Shown piece after piece: positions 27,633 through 36,503 of a stretch of 60,614 nt of DNA; within the stretch, counting starts at the first letter, position 1, and each line of letters starts with the position of its first letter. The DNA comes from JAXHUM01 sp034189325 (lineage in GTDB: Bacteria; Desulfobacterota; DSM-4660; Desulfatiglandales; Desulfatiglandaceae). The notes under the pieces are model-generated. The model did not search any database, was not told the DNA's origin, and saw only the letters and a list, made by a program, of their open reading frames with translations. Where the stretch lies: the NCBI GenBank assembly GCA_034189325.1, contig JAXHUM010000029.1:1-60614 (forward strand), given 5' to 3'. The position numbers were made by a program, and so were the translations under genes.

Positions 27633-29428
27633 CAATGACACCGAAAAGAACCGGTAAGGGGGCTCTCATTCTAGAGAAAGGGATCGCTTTTCGCGTGTGG
27701 GCACCTCACGCCGATCAAGTCTTTGTGTCGGGGACATTCAACGGTTGGTCGAAAACGGCCCATCCACTTGCCGGCGAGGGCAATGGTTACTGGTCTACGG
27801 AGGTTTCCCATGCAAAGAAGGCAGACCAATACAAGTATATCCTTATCCATGACGGAGAGGAATGGATTCGCATCGACCCGTATGTCCGGGAAGTCACCAG
27901 CTCAATAGGAAACGGGATTATTCATGATCCCGATTTTGATTGGGGAGTGGACGAGTTTCGGGTACCGCCTTTACACGAAATGGTCCTATATGAAATGCAT
28001 ATCGGGACTTTCAATGATCAACCCGGCGGTCCTCCGGGAAGTTTCCAGAGCGCCATAGAAAAGCTACCCTACCTGAGCGATCTCGGTGTCAACGTGATCG
28101 AGATCATGCCGGCCATGGAGTTTGCGGGAGGCTTTTCCTGGGGTTACAACCCGGCCCACCTTTTTGCCATTGAAAGTGATTACGGAGGTCCAAAGGCTTT
28201 TAAGGAGTTTGTCCGTGCGGCACATGAGCGTGGGTTAGCCGTGATACTGGACGTGGTTTATAATCACTTCGGGCCGAGTGATTTAGACATCTGGCAGTTT
28301 GACGGGTGGAGTGCAGAGGGAAAGGGAGGGATCTATTTCTACAATGACTGGAGGTCTGAGACCCCCTGGGGCGAAACGCGTCCGGATTATGGACGTGAGG
28401 AGGTTCGAGAATATATCCGTGACAATGTCCTGATGTGGCTGAATGATTATCGGGTGGATGGGCTTCGGTGGGATATGACCGCTTATATTCGGAATGTTTA
28501 CGGGAATGACAACGACCCGGAGCATGATATTCCGGAGGGCTGGGGCTTGATGCAAGGGATCAACGACGTGATAAGGGATCCTCAGGGCCGCAAAATGACG
28601 ATTGCTGAGGATCTGAAAGATAATCCCTTCCTCACAAAAGATACGGCCGATGGTGGTGCGGGCTTTGATGCCCAATGGGACGCAGGATTTGTGCATCCCG
28701 TCCGAGAAGCCTTAATAGCAAGCGATGATCAGGCTCGAAACGTGGAGGCTGTCCGGGATGCGATTTTGCACCGCTATAATGAATCGGCTTTTGAGAGGGT
28801 CATCTACACGGAATCCCATGATGAAGTTGCTAACGGCAAAGCGCGGGTTCCTGAGGAGATCTCGCCGGGTGATGCAGGTTCCTGGTTTGCCAAGAAGAGA
28901 TCCACCCTGGGTGCGGCCATCGTCTTTACCGCACCCGGCGTGCCGATGATTTTTCAAGGCCAGGAGTTTCTTGAGGACGAATGGTTTCACGACGAGGACC
29001 CAATAGACTGGTCCAAAAAAGAGATATATAAAGGGATCCTGGATCTGTATCGTGATTTGATCCGTTTGCGGCTTAATTCGGCAGGCCTTACACGAGGCCT
29101 CTGCGGTCAACATGTCGATGTCCATCATGTGAACAGGGAAGACAGGATAATCGCCTTTCATCGGTGGGACAAAACAGGGCCGGGAGACAGCGTGATAGTT
29201 GTTCTAAACATGGTGAACCGGAGTCATCATCAATATCAAATTGGTTTTCCAAACCGTGGTGTCTGGAAGATTCGTTTTAACAGCGACCTGATTGGGTATG
29301 ATCCCGACTTCAGCAATCATCCAAGCAGTGATACCGTGGCCAAAGAGAGCGAAAAGGATCGGATGTCTTTCGCAGGTGATATCAGTATAGGTCCATATAG
29401 TGCTGTTATCTTCAGTCAGGATCCATAA
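27629..29428 (+). CDS. GH13 alpha-glucan branching-enzyme-like protein
   Basis: A 599-residue GH13 enzyme with an N-terminal CBM48 domain (about 15-105, FRVWAPHADQVFVSGTFNGW) and the catalytic barrel. Region I is DVVYNHFG (208-215), region II DGLRWD with nucleophile D282, region III TIAEDL with acid/base E327, and region IV ESHDEVANG (H397-D398). SHDEV is typical of glycogen branching enzymes; trehalohydrolase-type relatives are the main alternative. It is translationally coupled to the channel gene (ATGA). With glgP and CBM48 mini-proteins elsewhere in the window it supports a glycogen-like reserve. Confidence 0.82.
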   Translation: MTMTPKRTGKGALILEKGIAFRVWAPHADQVFVSGTFNGWSKTAHPLAGEGNGYWSTEVSHAKKADQYKYILIHDGEEWIRIDPYVREVTSSIGNGIIHDPDFDWGVDEFRVPPLHEMVLYEMHIGTFNDQPGGPPGSFQSAIEKLPYLSDLGVNVIEIMPAMEFAGGFSWGYNPAHLFAIESDYGGPKAFKEFVRAAHERGLAVILDVVYNHFGPSDLDIWQFDGWSAEGKGGIYFYNDWRSETPWGETRPDYGREEVREYIRDNVLMWLNDYRVDGLRWDMTAYIRNVYGNDNDPEHDIPEGWGLMQGINDVIRDPQGRKMTIAEDLKDNPFLTKDTADGGAGFDAQWDAGFVHPVREALIASDDQARNVEAVRDAILHRYNESAFERVIYTESHDEVANGKARVPEEISPGDAGSWFAKKRSTLGAAIVFTAPGVPMIFQGQEFLEDEWFHDEDPIDWSKKEIYKGILDLYRDLIRLRLNSAGLTRGLCGQHVDVHHVNREDRIIAFHRWDKTGPGDSVIVVLNMVNRSHHQYQIGFPNRGVWKIRFNSDLIGYDPDFSNHPSSDTVAKESEKDRMSFAGDISIGPYSAVIFSQDP

Positions 29429-29488
29429 GAAATAATCGGTTTAAAAGATTGAGCGAATACGAAAACCTCAAGAAAAAGGAGAAAAACA

Positions 29489-30082
29489 ATGACTGTGACT
29501 TTAAAGGAACTCCCCTATGCAAAGACGGCATTAGCCCCGCTTATCAGCGAGAAGACGCTGGACATACACCATGGCAAACACCATAGTACCTATGTCGCCA
29601 ATCTCAACAAACTGATCGACAAAACTGATTTGGCTGATGAGTCCCTTGAAAACATCATTAAGGAAACTGCAGGGGACAAAGAGAGAGTAGGGATTTTCAA
29701 TAATGCCGCCCAGGTCTGGAACCACGCATTCTATTGGCAATGCATGAAACCAAACGGGGGAGGCACTCCTACCGGTCGTGTTGCGGAGAGGATCTCCTCC
29801 GATCTTGGAGGTTATGATGCCTTCCTGCAGGAGTTCAAGAGTGTGGCCCTCTCACAATTTGGCAGCGGATGGGCCTGGCTGGTGCAGAAAGATGAAAGGC
29901 TGGCGATTATGAAGACATCCAATGCCGATACCCCCATTGCTAATGGCTTGAAGCCGCTGTTGACTGTGGACGTGTGGGAGCATGCCTATTATCTTGACTA
30001 TCAGAACAGGCGTGGTGACTATCTTGACGCCTTCGTGAAGAACCTTATAAACTGGGACTTCGTTAATTCCAATCTTGGATAG
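29489..30082 (+). CDS. sodB: Fe/Mn superoxide dismutase
   Basis: A complete 197-residue cytosolic superoxide dismutase. Metal ligands are H27 (in DIHHGKHH), H79 (QVWNHAFYW), and the D/H pair of DVWEHAYYLDYQNRRGDY; FGSGWAWLV is the family signature. Residue context looks like the iron type, but Fe and Mn forms cannot be told apart safely by eye. AAAAGGAG precedes the ATG. It indicates exposure to oxygen even if the organism is anaerobic. Confidence 0.95.
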   Translation: MTVTLKELPYAKTALAPLISEKTLDIHHGKHHSTYVANLNKLIDKTDLADESLENIIKETAGDKERVGIFNNAAQVWNHAFYWQCMKPNGGGTPTGRVAERISSDLGGYDAFLQEFKSVALSQFGSGWAWLVQKDERLAIMKTSNADTPIANGLKPLLTVDVWEHAYYLDYQNRRGDYLDAFVKNLINWDFVNSNLG

Positions 30083-30287
30083 TCTTTAAAAAAGAGTCCT
30101 CAAAGACAGTGTCGCCTCAAGTTTTTTGCCGAAGGTCGTAGAATCGGGTTGCGATGCGATGACAGCAGGAGACCGGTCAGAGATATTCCGGCACGGTCCA
30201 GGTCCTATTGCCGCCTGCTATTAGGTGGATAAATCGGCCGACATCAGAGACATGAATGACAAAATAAGAAGGGCAATAAAAAGTGCT

Positions 30288-30926
30288 TTACGGCTTCAAG
30301 ACTCCTGAGCCCGTTGTTTTGGTTTTAATATCAGGATGCTTTGTCATCATTCCGGCCGTAAGCATAAAGCGCATGGCCTGTTCCATGGAGGTCTCTACCG
30401 GTCTTATGGATGACTTGGGGACGATGACGGTATGCCCGCCTATCTGATAGCTCATAGGGATATAGACGGCAACATGCGCTTCCGTTCCAATCCCGTCGGG
30501 CAGGCCCTTGAAATCACGTCGAGTAACGAGGCCCATGATCTCCATGTCCGTATTCCCGATTTTAACCATGACCACCTGCCTGCTATTGTCCGCCTTCTTG
30601 TCAGGCGCCGACACAAAATGCAGAAAATCCCGAAAGGAACCATAGACCGATTTGACGAAAGGAATTCTGTAGATCAGACCCTCCCCCCATTCAAAGAGTT
30701 TTCGCACCATCCACGCCTGAAGGAGCGCTCCGGATAAAAAAATGACCACTATGCCTGCAATAACGCCCATCCCGGGCCAATAGAATTGCTCCGGAAGAAT
30801 GATCCGAATGCCCTTTCCCAGAAAAACTTCCGCTGTGATCATAAGCCAGAGCAGGATGTAGATCGTGGCCAATATGGGAAGGATAGCCACGAGACCTGTC
30901 AGGAATGTCTTACTCAGTTTTTTCAT
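30288..30926 (-). CDS. DUF502 family membrane protein
   Basis: A 212-residue protein with two N-terminal transmembrane helices (LTGLVAILPILATIYILLWL and GVIAGIVVIFLSGALLQAW) and a soluble C-terminal part containing SVYGSFRDF and VTRRDFKGLPDG. This is the DUF502 pattern; the function is not established. It precedes the Na+/Ca2+ exchanger in genome position but is transcribed after it (71 nt gap, same strand). Confidence 0.85.
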   Translation of the reverse strand: MKKLSKTFLTGLVAILPILATIYILLWLMITAEVFLGKGIRIILPEQFYWPGMGVIAGIVVIFLSGALLQAWMVRKLFEWGEGLIYRIPFVKSVYGSFRDFLHFVSAPDKKADNSRQVVMVKIGNTDMEIMGLVTRRDFKGLPDGIGTEAHVAVYIPMSYQIGGHTVIVPKSSIRPVETSMEQAMRFMLTAGMMTKHPDIKTKTTGSGVLKP

Positions 30927-30997
30927 TCCAAGATACCCCTGGATTTATTGATAAGATACAAAGAAAATGAAGTCACTCTTTCAATCCAGAGATTAAC

Positions 30998-31957
30998 TTA
31001 GCCCTGAACAACGAGAAAGAGGGTGTAAATTCCATAGACGACGACAAAGACACAACCCTCCCATCTTTCCAGCGTTCGTTTCTTTCCAGTAAACATGGAG
31101 AAAAAAAGGAGGAGACCGGCCAATATCACCATCCCGATGTCGATATTGTTTTTTGGCGTGAACGGCAACGGCTTTATTGTTGAACTCACACCGAGGACGA
31201 AAAAGATATTGAAAATGTTCGACCCCACTACGTTCCCCACGGCGATCTCCACGTTTCTTCTGTAAGCGGCCATGGCAGAGGTGGCCAGTTCCGGCAGGGA
31301 TGTTCCCACGGCAACAATGGTCAGGCCGATCAGAGACTCGCTCATCCCCAACTTAAGGGCCATGTACACTGCGCCGTCAACAATCCATTTTCCTCCCAGG
31401 CTCAAGCCGGCCAAACCAGCAACAACCAGCAGGCACGATTTCAGAAGTCCATGTTCCTTCCGGCTTATATGGTCATGCATGCCCTCTATGCTTTTGGCAA
31501 TCCCGAAGGAGTAGTAGAGAAAAATGATGAAGAACGAAAGAAAGACCAGGCCGTCTATCCTTGTGAGGGAGGAGGCCTCGCTGTGATCAATAAGCTGATC
31601 GTTCGCGAGGACGCCCAGGACAAAAGTAGCCAGAAGGCTGAAAGGGATCTCTTTCCAAACGGTCCCCTTTGTGACCGTCAAAGGATAGATAATTGAGGAT
31701 ATGCCGAGAATGAGGAATATGTTGGAAATGTTGCTGCCCAGGACATTGCCGATGGCGATTTCCGAATTCCCTTTGACGCTGGAGATGACATTCACGAAAA
31801 GCTCGGGGGTGGACGTACCAAAGGCCACGACCGTCAACCCGATCACAAGGTCGGATATCTTGAAACGCCTGGCAATGGCGGAGGCCCCCTCCACAAGAAA
31901 ATCAGCGCCTTTGATGAGAAATACCAATCCGACGGCAAAGAATATGTAAGGAAGCAT
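30998..31957 (-). CDS. Calcium/sodium antiporter (CaCA family, YrbG-like)
   Basis: A 319-residue inner-membrane exchanger with about ten transmembrane helices in two inverted halves. Each half carries the alpha-repeat signature: VVAFGTSTPELFVNV...AIGNVLGSNISN and VAVGTSLPELATS...AVGNVVGSNIFN. It moves Ca2+ against Na+. GAGGAG sits about 6 nt before the ATG. Beside a probable Na+-type V-ATPase it could draw on the same sodium gradient; that is inference. Confidence 0.93.
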   Translation of the reverse strand: MLPYIFFAVGLVFLIKGADFLVEGASAIARRFKISDLVIGLTVVAFGTSTPELFVNVISSVKGNSEIAIGNVLGSNISNIFLILGISSIIYPLTVTKGTVWKEIPFSLLATFVLGVLANDQLIDHSEASSLTRIDGLVFLSFFIIFLYYSFGIAKSIEGMHDHISRKEHGLLKSCLLVVAGLAGLSLGGKWIVDGAVYMALKLGMSESLIGLTIVAVGTSLPELATSAMAAYRRNVEIAVGNVVGSNIFNIFFVLGVSSTIKPLPFTPKNNIDIGMVILAGLLLFFSMFTGKKRTLERWEGCVFVVVYGIYTLFLVVQG

Positions 31958-32052
31958 AGGGTCTCCTCTGAGGGTGTCAAGGAAGAGGGATCTGAATCAC
32001 GCACTCTTACGATTGGACAGGCCAATAATGTGGCGTATCCGGAACAAAGGCG

Positions 32053-32520
32053 TCATGGCAGCACCAGGAGGAGAAACACAAAGCCGAACAACCCAACGGT
32101 TTCCACAATGCCCATGGCGATAATCATGAAGACCAGGCCCTTTCCCTCTCCCTCGGACAGGGCCCGGCAGGCGCCGGCCCCGATCAGGCCCTGTATCCAG
32201 GCGCTGAAGAACTCGGCCAATCCCCCTGCGAGCCCTACGCCGAGCAATGTGCCGGCATGTCTTGCAGTGACGGGATTGTCTCCCGTTACCAGCGGGGCAA
32301 GGCCGACAAGGGTCAGGATAAACCCGTAAATCGTTTGAGACAGGGGCATGCCGATCAGGATGATGTAAGAGAAATTGAGGGTTTTTCCCTCCTTGGCTTC
32401 CTTGGCCCAGGCGCCTGTCGCAGCACGACCCACCGCCTGGATTCCCAGGGCGCTCCCAATGGTGGCGCCGGCCAAAACGAGTCCCATTGACATTTGAGCT
32501 ACAAATTCAATAATCGTCAT
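32053..32520 (-). CDS. ntpK: V-type ATPase proteolipid subunit K
   Basis: A 155-residue, four-helix (double hairpin) rotor proteolipid. Ion-site residues line up with the Na+-binding NtpK of Enterococcus hirae: SQTIYG (Q62) in helix 2, WIQG (Q110) in helix 3 and VET (E140) in helix 4. This suggests sodium rather than proton coupling. The start at 32520 overlaps the subunit I stop (ATGA) and has AGAGGA upstream; a longer reading to 32586 is unlikely. Last gene of the operon. Confidence 0.93.
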   Translation of the reverse strand: MTIIEFVAQMSMGLVLAGATIGSALGIQAVGRAATGAWAKEAKEGKTLNFSYIILIGMPLSQTIYGFILTLVGLAPLVTGDNPVTARHAGTLLGVGLAGGLAEFFSAWIQGLIGAGACRALSEGEGKGLVFMIIAMGIVETVGLFGFVFLLLVLP

Positions 32521-34424
32521 GATAATTCCTCTCCAGAATTGGTTACCGGTCCTGTGTTGAAGGGCCGGTAGGGATATCCGACCCATTGGACTCCGGCGTT
32601 ATTTGAAAACTCCAACATATTGAGCCTCACGGCGTGAGCAAAAACAGCAATGGCCGCCAGACCGATATTGAGCCCGTGCCCGAATATTAATATCGGCACG
32701 GCCGTAAACCAGGTCGCCGCCTCCGCCACCTGCAGGCCCAGGGCATTGAATGCGGAGGCGATAAAATAGCTGGCCAGGCCCACGGCGAACAGCCGTAGAT
32801 AGCTCATGGTATCGCTGAAGGTGCTCAGGAGCGGAAGCAGAGACGAGGCAAAGCCGATAAGGATCCTTTTGATCACTCCCTTTCCCGGCCCACCGAACCA
32901 GGAAGAGAGAAGCAGGGCCGCCAGGAGGATCCACCACAAAAAGAGGGGGGCGCGCTCCACGCCGATAAACAGCAGATACCAGATCAGGGCCAACATGTCG
33001 GCAAGGGCGATAATCCACCCCGCCTCTGCCAGGGCGCGCTGGTCCGGCGCACGTTCTATCATTCTTCGAAGACGGGCCAGGATGAGATGGAGGCAGCCGA
33101 TGATAAGCGACAGCTTCATCAGGAGAAACCTTGCCGCCTTTGGATCTTCTTCCCAGAAGAGTCCTGCCCTGAGCATTATTTTCGTAGTATGGCTGCAAAA
33201 TCCCTTCCCCGCCAGGAGGGCGTCATAATCAATCTTACCTCCTGCTTCTTCCGGTTTTACGAATCCCCCGGCTTTTGCAATGATGGATGGGGTGACCCCG
33301 AAGTAGTTGGCCGTAAGGATTCCCCAAAACAGGGTCGTCAGACCGAAGATGACAAGGATTTGAGCTTTGGGCCGACCCACGGCACGGCCAAGCCTCTTGT
33401 AGAACAGGATTCCAACCAGTGAGATCAACAGGCCGTAGCCCGCATCCCCGATCAGCATCGCCGTGAAGAGGGGAAGGGCCAGCATGAAAAAGGGCGACAG
33501 TTCGATTTCGCGGTACCCGGGAAGGGTGCCCAGCATATCGAACAGGCTCTTTATCGGTCCGGTCCATCGAGAGTATTGAATAAGGGTGGGGGGGGCGTCT
33601 TCCGGCGTCGGCGGCTTTGAGAGGGCGGCGACGGGAAACCCCTCTCCAGACAAACGGGACGTGAGGTCTTCCGCCTTTTCCTCGGGGAGCCATCCCTGAA
33701 CTGCGAAGAGTTCCTCCATGCTTAACCCGCTACGTCGCGCCGTGACAAAGGCGGTCCTTGAAATCAATCGATCCCGTTCGGCCTCCAAATCCCCCGTCAA
33801 AGCGGCCAGTTGTGAGAGCCTTTGATATCCTCTTTTCAGGTCCTTATCAACCTTTTCCGCCTCGGCAAGGATGGAGGGCCGATCTTGATCCGGAAGCGGC
33901 ACCGGTTCGGAACCCTCGGGTACATCATAGGACCCCCTTCGGTCGATCACGGCCGTCAGTACACGCTTTCCCGGTAAGGGGGAGATGATTTCGCTTAACT
34001 CCGTCCTGACTTCGTGGGCCTGTGACCGGGGTATTGCGTAGAACCGCACCTCAATGCCGGCTTCACGGAGGGCCTCGAATTGATCGAGACGGACACTGCC
34101 CCAGATTTTCAGACCCTCCAATCTTCGATGTAATTCATTGAGGCGATTTTGATTGTCCATGATAAAGGCGTGGATTTGGATGGCCTCACGCGCGGAATCG
34201 ACAGGCTTGTGAGGGGAGGTTTTCCCGGAAGGCTTTACCGCAGACAAGATAGCCAATGCGCGGTCTATGTCCGTGATCTCCTGGAGTGTCTCGTCGTCGG
34301 GGAGAGCCTCTTCCGGTTGAACCGGCTGGAAATGCAGCAGGTTCATTCGCCCCAGTCGATCGAGGAGTTTATCCCTGTCAGCGCGACGGACGGCAATGTA
34401 GACCCTGGACATCTTCACGATCAT
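32517..34424 (-). CDS. ntpI: V-type ATPase subunit I (a-subunit)
   Basis: A 635-residue stator membrane subunit: a long cytosolic N-terminal half with coiled-coil segments (to about residue 315) and a C-terminal membrane half of about seven helices. The essential arginine region is probably within DTMSYLRLFAVGLA, as in other subunit I proteins. It forms the ion half-channels against the proteolipid ring. It overlaps subunit D by 4 nt at its start and subunit K by 4 nt at its end. Confidence 0.95.
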   Translation of the reverse strand: MIVKMSRVYIAVRRADRDKLLDRLGRMNLLHFQPVQPEEALPDDETLQEITDIDRALAILSAVKPSGKTSPHKPVDSAREAIQIHAFIMDNQNRLNELHRRLEGLKIWGSVRLDQFEALREAGIEVRFYAIPRSQAHEVRTELSEIISPLPGKRVLTAVIDRRGSYDVPEGSEPVPLPDQDRPSILAEAEKVDKDLKRGYQRLSQLAALTGDLEAERDRLISRTAFVTARRSGLSMEELFAVQGWLPEEKAEDLTSRLSGEGFPVAALSKPPTPEDAPPTLIQYSRWTGPIKSLFDMLGTLPGYREIELSPFFMLALPLFTAMLIGDAGYGLLISLVGILFYKRLGRAVGRPKAQILVIFGLTTLFWGILTANYFGVTPSIIAKAGGFVKPEEAGGKIDYDALLAGKGFCSHTTKIMLRAGLFWEEDPKAARFLLMKLSLIIGCLHLILARLRRMIERAPDQRALAEAGWIIALADMLALIWYLLFIGVERAPLFLWWILLAALLLSSWFGGPGKGVIKRILIGFASSLLPLLSTFSDTMSYLRLFAVGLASYFIASAFNALGLQVAEAATWFTAVPILIFGHGLNIGLAAIAVFAHAVRLNMLEFSNNAGVQWVGYPYRPFNTGPVTNSGEELS

Positions 34425-35065
34425 GTGGGTCGCTCCTCCTGTTTGTACCCCCGTTCCCGCTCCTGCAGTTTTTCCTTTGCGATTTTTGCCCGGGCAACCG
34501 CCGCCGTCATTCGATCGCCCAGAGCGATTCGAATACGCCGGATATTTTCCCGCGCTTCCGGGATAATCACCTTTTCGAACAGGTTGACCCTCTGCATGAT
34601 CCTCTTGAGCTCGTCTTGAAGCAGGGCCAGCTTGTGCTCCACGATTTCGAGCTTCACAAGGGTCATGTTCTGTTCGCGCCTATCTGAAAGGGCCTGATCA
34701 ACCCAGGCAGGGGTGCCGAAAAGGCTGTACAGGGCCTCTGGAAATGCGGCGGATTCAAATATTGGGACCATGACTCCCGCAATGTTCGCCGTAGAGGTCT
34801 TGATATCTCCCGGCTCGGACAGGGCTGCCACATGGACTCCGGCCGTATCCCTGAAAACCGATTTGTACAGGGATATTCTCTGCTCAATGGCATCCGCCTC
34901 CTGTCTGAGTTGCCCATGTTCACGACGGACCTTAAGAATAGCTGTCTGCAGCTGCTGCTGTTTGAGTTGCAGAGTGGGGAGATAGAGCTCAAAACGTGCC
35001 AGTGCGTTTCGCTGCTGTCTCAGCTCGGCCCAGGTCATTTTAATCTTTTTCTTCGGTCTCGCCAT
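34421..35065 (-). CDS. ntpD: V-type ATPase subunit D (central shaft)
   Basis: A 214-residue, mostly coiled-coil shaft subunit; the N-terminus KMTWAELRQQRNALARFELYLPTLQLKQQQLQ is typical of the bacterial type found with DUF2764. Starting at 35065 it overlaps the 3' end of subunit B by 26 nt. ATG 35038, just after the B stop, is possible but would drop the lysine-rich lead seen in relatives. Confidence 0.92.
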   Translation of the reverse strand: MARPKKKIKMTWAELRQQRNALARFELYLPTLQLKQQQLQTAILKVRREHGQLRQEADAIEQRISLYKSVFRDTAGVHVAALSEPGDIKTSTANIAGVMVPIFESAAFPEALYSLFGTPAWVDQALSDRREQNMTLVKLEIVEHKLALLQDELKRIMQRVNLFEKVIIPEARENIRRIRIALGDRMTAAVARAKIAKEKLQERERGYKQEERPT

Positions 35066-36503
35066 TCCCCCGGCCTTTTTTGGTTTCCCCTGTCATTTTC
35101 AAATCTGGAATGGAGACTTCTTCGTCTCTTTCCACATTCTCCTCACCCGTTCCGGAATCTTCCTCCTCTTTGCTGTCTTTCTCCCTCTCCCGGGAGCTTG
35201 TCTCAGGGATCTCGCTCGGCCAGTGTTTGTCGCGGATCGCCTGCCGGACTCCCACTTCCTCCGGTTCGAAGCATTGGGCGAGGATTCCCCAGCATCGATC
35301 CAGGGCGTCAAAGAGCGGGAGATTTACGCGGAGATCCATCACCTTTTGTTCAAAAAGATCCCCGTATTTCAGGAGTTTTTGATCCCACGGCGACATCTCA
35401 AATCCCATCTCCTGCTTTTCCCGGCTGTCATCACACTGGGCATAGAGTTGAATGCAGGCATCCATGATCGCCCGGTGGTCATCCCGGGTCTCACCGTTTA
35501 CCAGTTGCTTGAGCCGGGATAGCGAGCCGAAAGGCTCGATGCGTCCATTGCGCAAGTAGAGCTGGCCCTCGGTAATATATCCTGTATTGTCGGGAACCGG
35601 ATGGGTCACGTCGTCGCCGGGCATGGTCACGCAGGCAAGGACCGTCATGGATCCGGTATCTTCAAAATCAACCGCCTTCTCATACCGCTTGGCCATCTGA
35701 GTGTAGAGATCGCCCGGATACCCTCGATTGGAAGGGACCTGTTCCATGGTGATGGAGATCTCCTTGAGAGAATCCGCAAAGGACGTCATGTCGGTCAGCA
35801 GGACCAGGACGCGTCGTCCCTGGAGGGCGAACTGCTCACCCACGGCCAGGCAGAGGTCCGGGACCAGGAGGCATTCGACCACGGGATCTGCGGCCGTGTG
35901 AATGAAGAGAATGCTCCTCTCCATAACTCCTCCTTCTTCAAATATCCGGCGAAATGTGAGGTAGTCATCGTGCCGCAGTCCCATTCCCCCCAGTATCATG
36001 ATGTCCGCATCAGCCTGGAGGCCTATCCGGGCCAGTAATTCATTGTACGGCTCACCGGCAACGGAAAAAATAGGAAGTTTCTGTGATTCCACCAGCGTAT
36101 TGAACAGGTCGATCATAGGGATATTGGTGTGGATCATTTTATCCGGACGACGTCTTTTGACGGGGTTCACTGCCGGCGATCCGATATCGATCCTGTTGCT
36201 CGTGATCTCAGGACGGCCGTCACGAGGGTCCCCTGACCCATCAAACACCCGACCGAACATCGTCTCGGCAAAGGGTATCTGCATGGGGCGGCCGAGGAAC
36301 CGGATGCGATCGCCGGTTGAAACACCCTCGGTGCCTGAAAAGATCTGGAGGCTCACCTCGTCGCGGTCCAGTCGAATGACCTGGGCCAGTGAAGGTCCAT
36401 AGGAGGAAGTGATCACAGCCAGGTCTTCATATCCCACGCCTTTCGCCTTCACCGCCGCGACGTTTCCGGCGATGCGGGTTATTTCATCGAAGGTCTTTCT
36501 CAC
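35040..36503 (-). CDS. ntpB: V-type ATPase subunit B
   Basis: The non-catalytic nucleotide-binding-fold subunit, 487 residues, with the typical segments FSVAGEPYNELLARI, LTDMTSFADSLKEIS and SNRGYPGDLYTQMAKRYEKA. It alternates with subunit A in the hexameric head. The last 58 or so residues form a highly charged, probably disordered tail (Glu/Lys-rich) beyond the conserved core. GTG start overlaps the A stop. Confidence 0.95.
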   Translation of the reverse strand: MRKTFDEITRIAGNVAAVKAKGVGYEDLAVITSSYGPSLAQVIRLDRDEVSLQIFSGTEGVSTGDRIRFLGRPMQIPFAETMFGRVFDGSGDPRDGRPEITSNRIDIGSPAVNPVKRRRPDKMIHTNIPMIDLFNTLVESQKLPIFSVAGEPYNELLARIGLQADADIMILGGMGLRHDDYLTFRRIFEEGGVMERSILFIHTAADPVVECLLVPDLCLAVGEQFALQGRRVLVLLTDMTSFADSLKEISITMEQVPSNRGYPGDLYTQMAKRYEKAVDFEDTGSMTVLACVTMPGDDVTHPVPDNTGYITEGQLYLRNGRIEPFGSLSRLKQLVNGETRDDHRAIMDACIQLYAQCDDSREKQEMGFEMSPWDQKLLKYGDLFEQKVMDLRVNLPLFDALDRCWGILAQCFEPEEVGVRQAIRDKHWPSEIPETSSREREKDSKEEEDSGTGEENVERDEEVSIPDLKMTGETKKGRGNGETEEKD

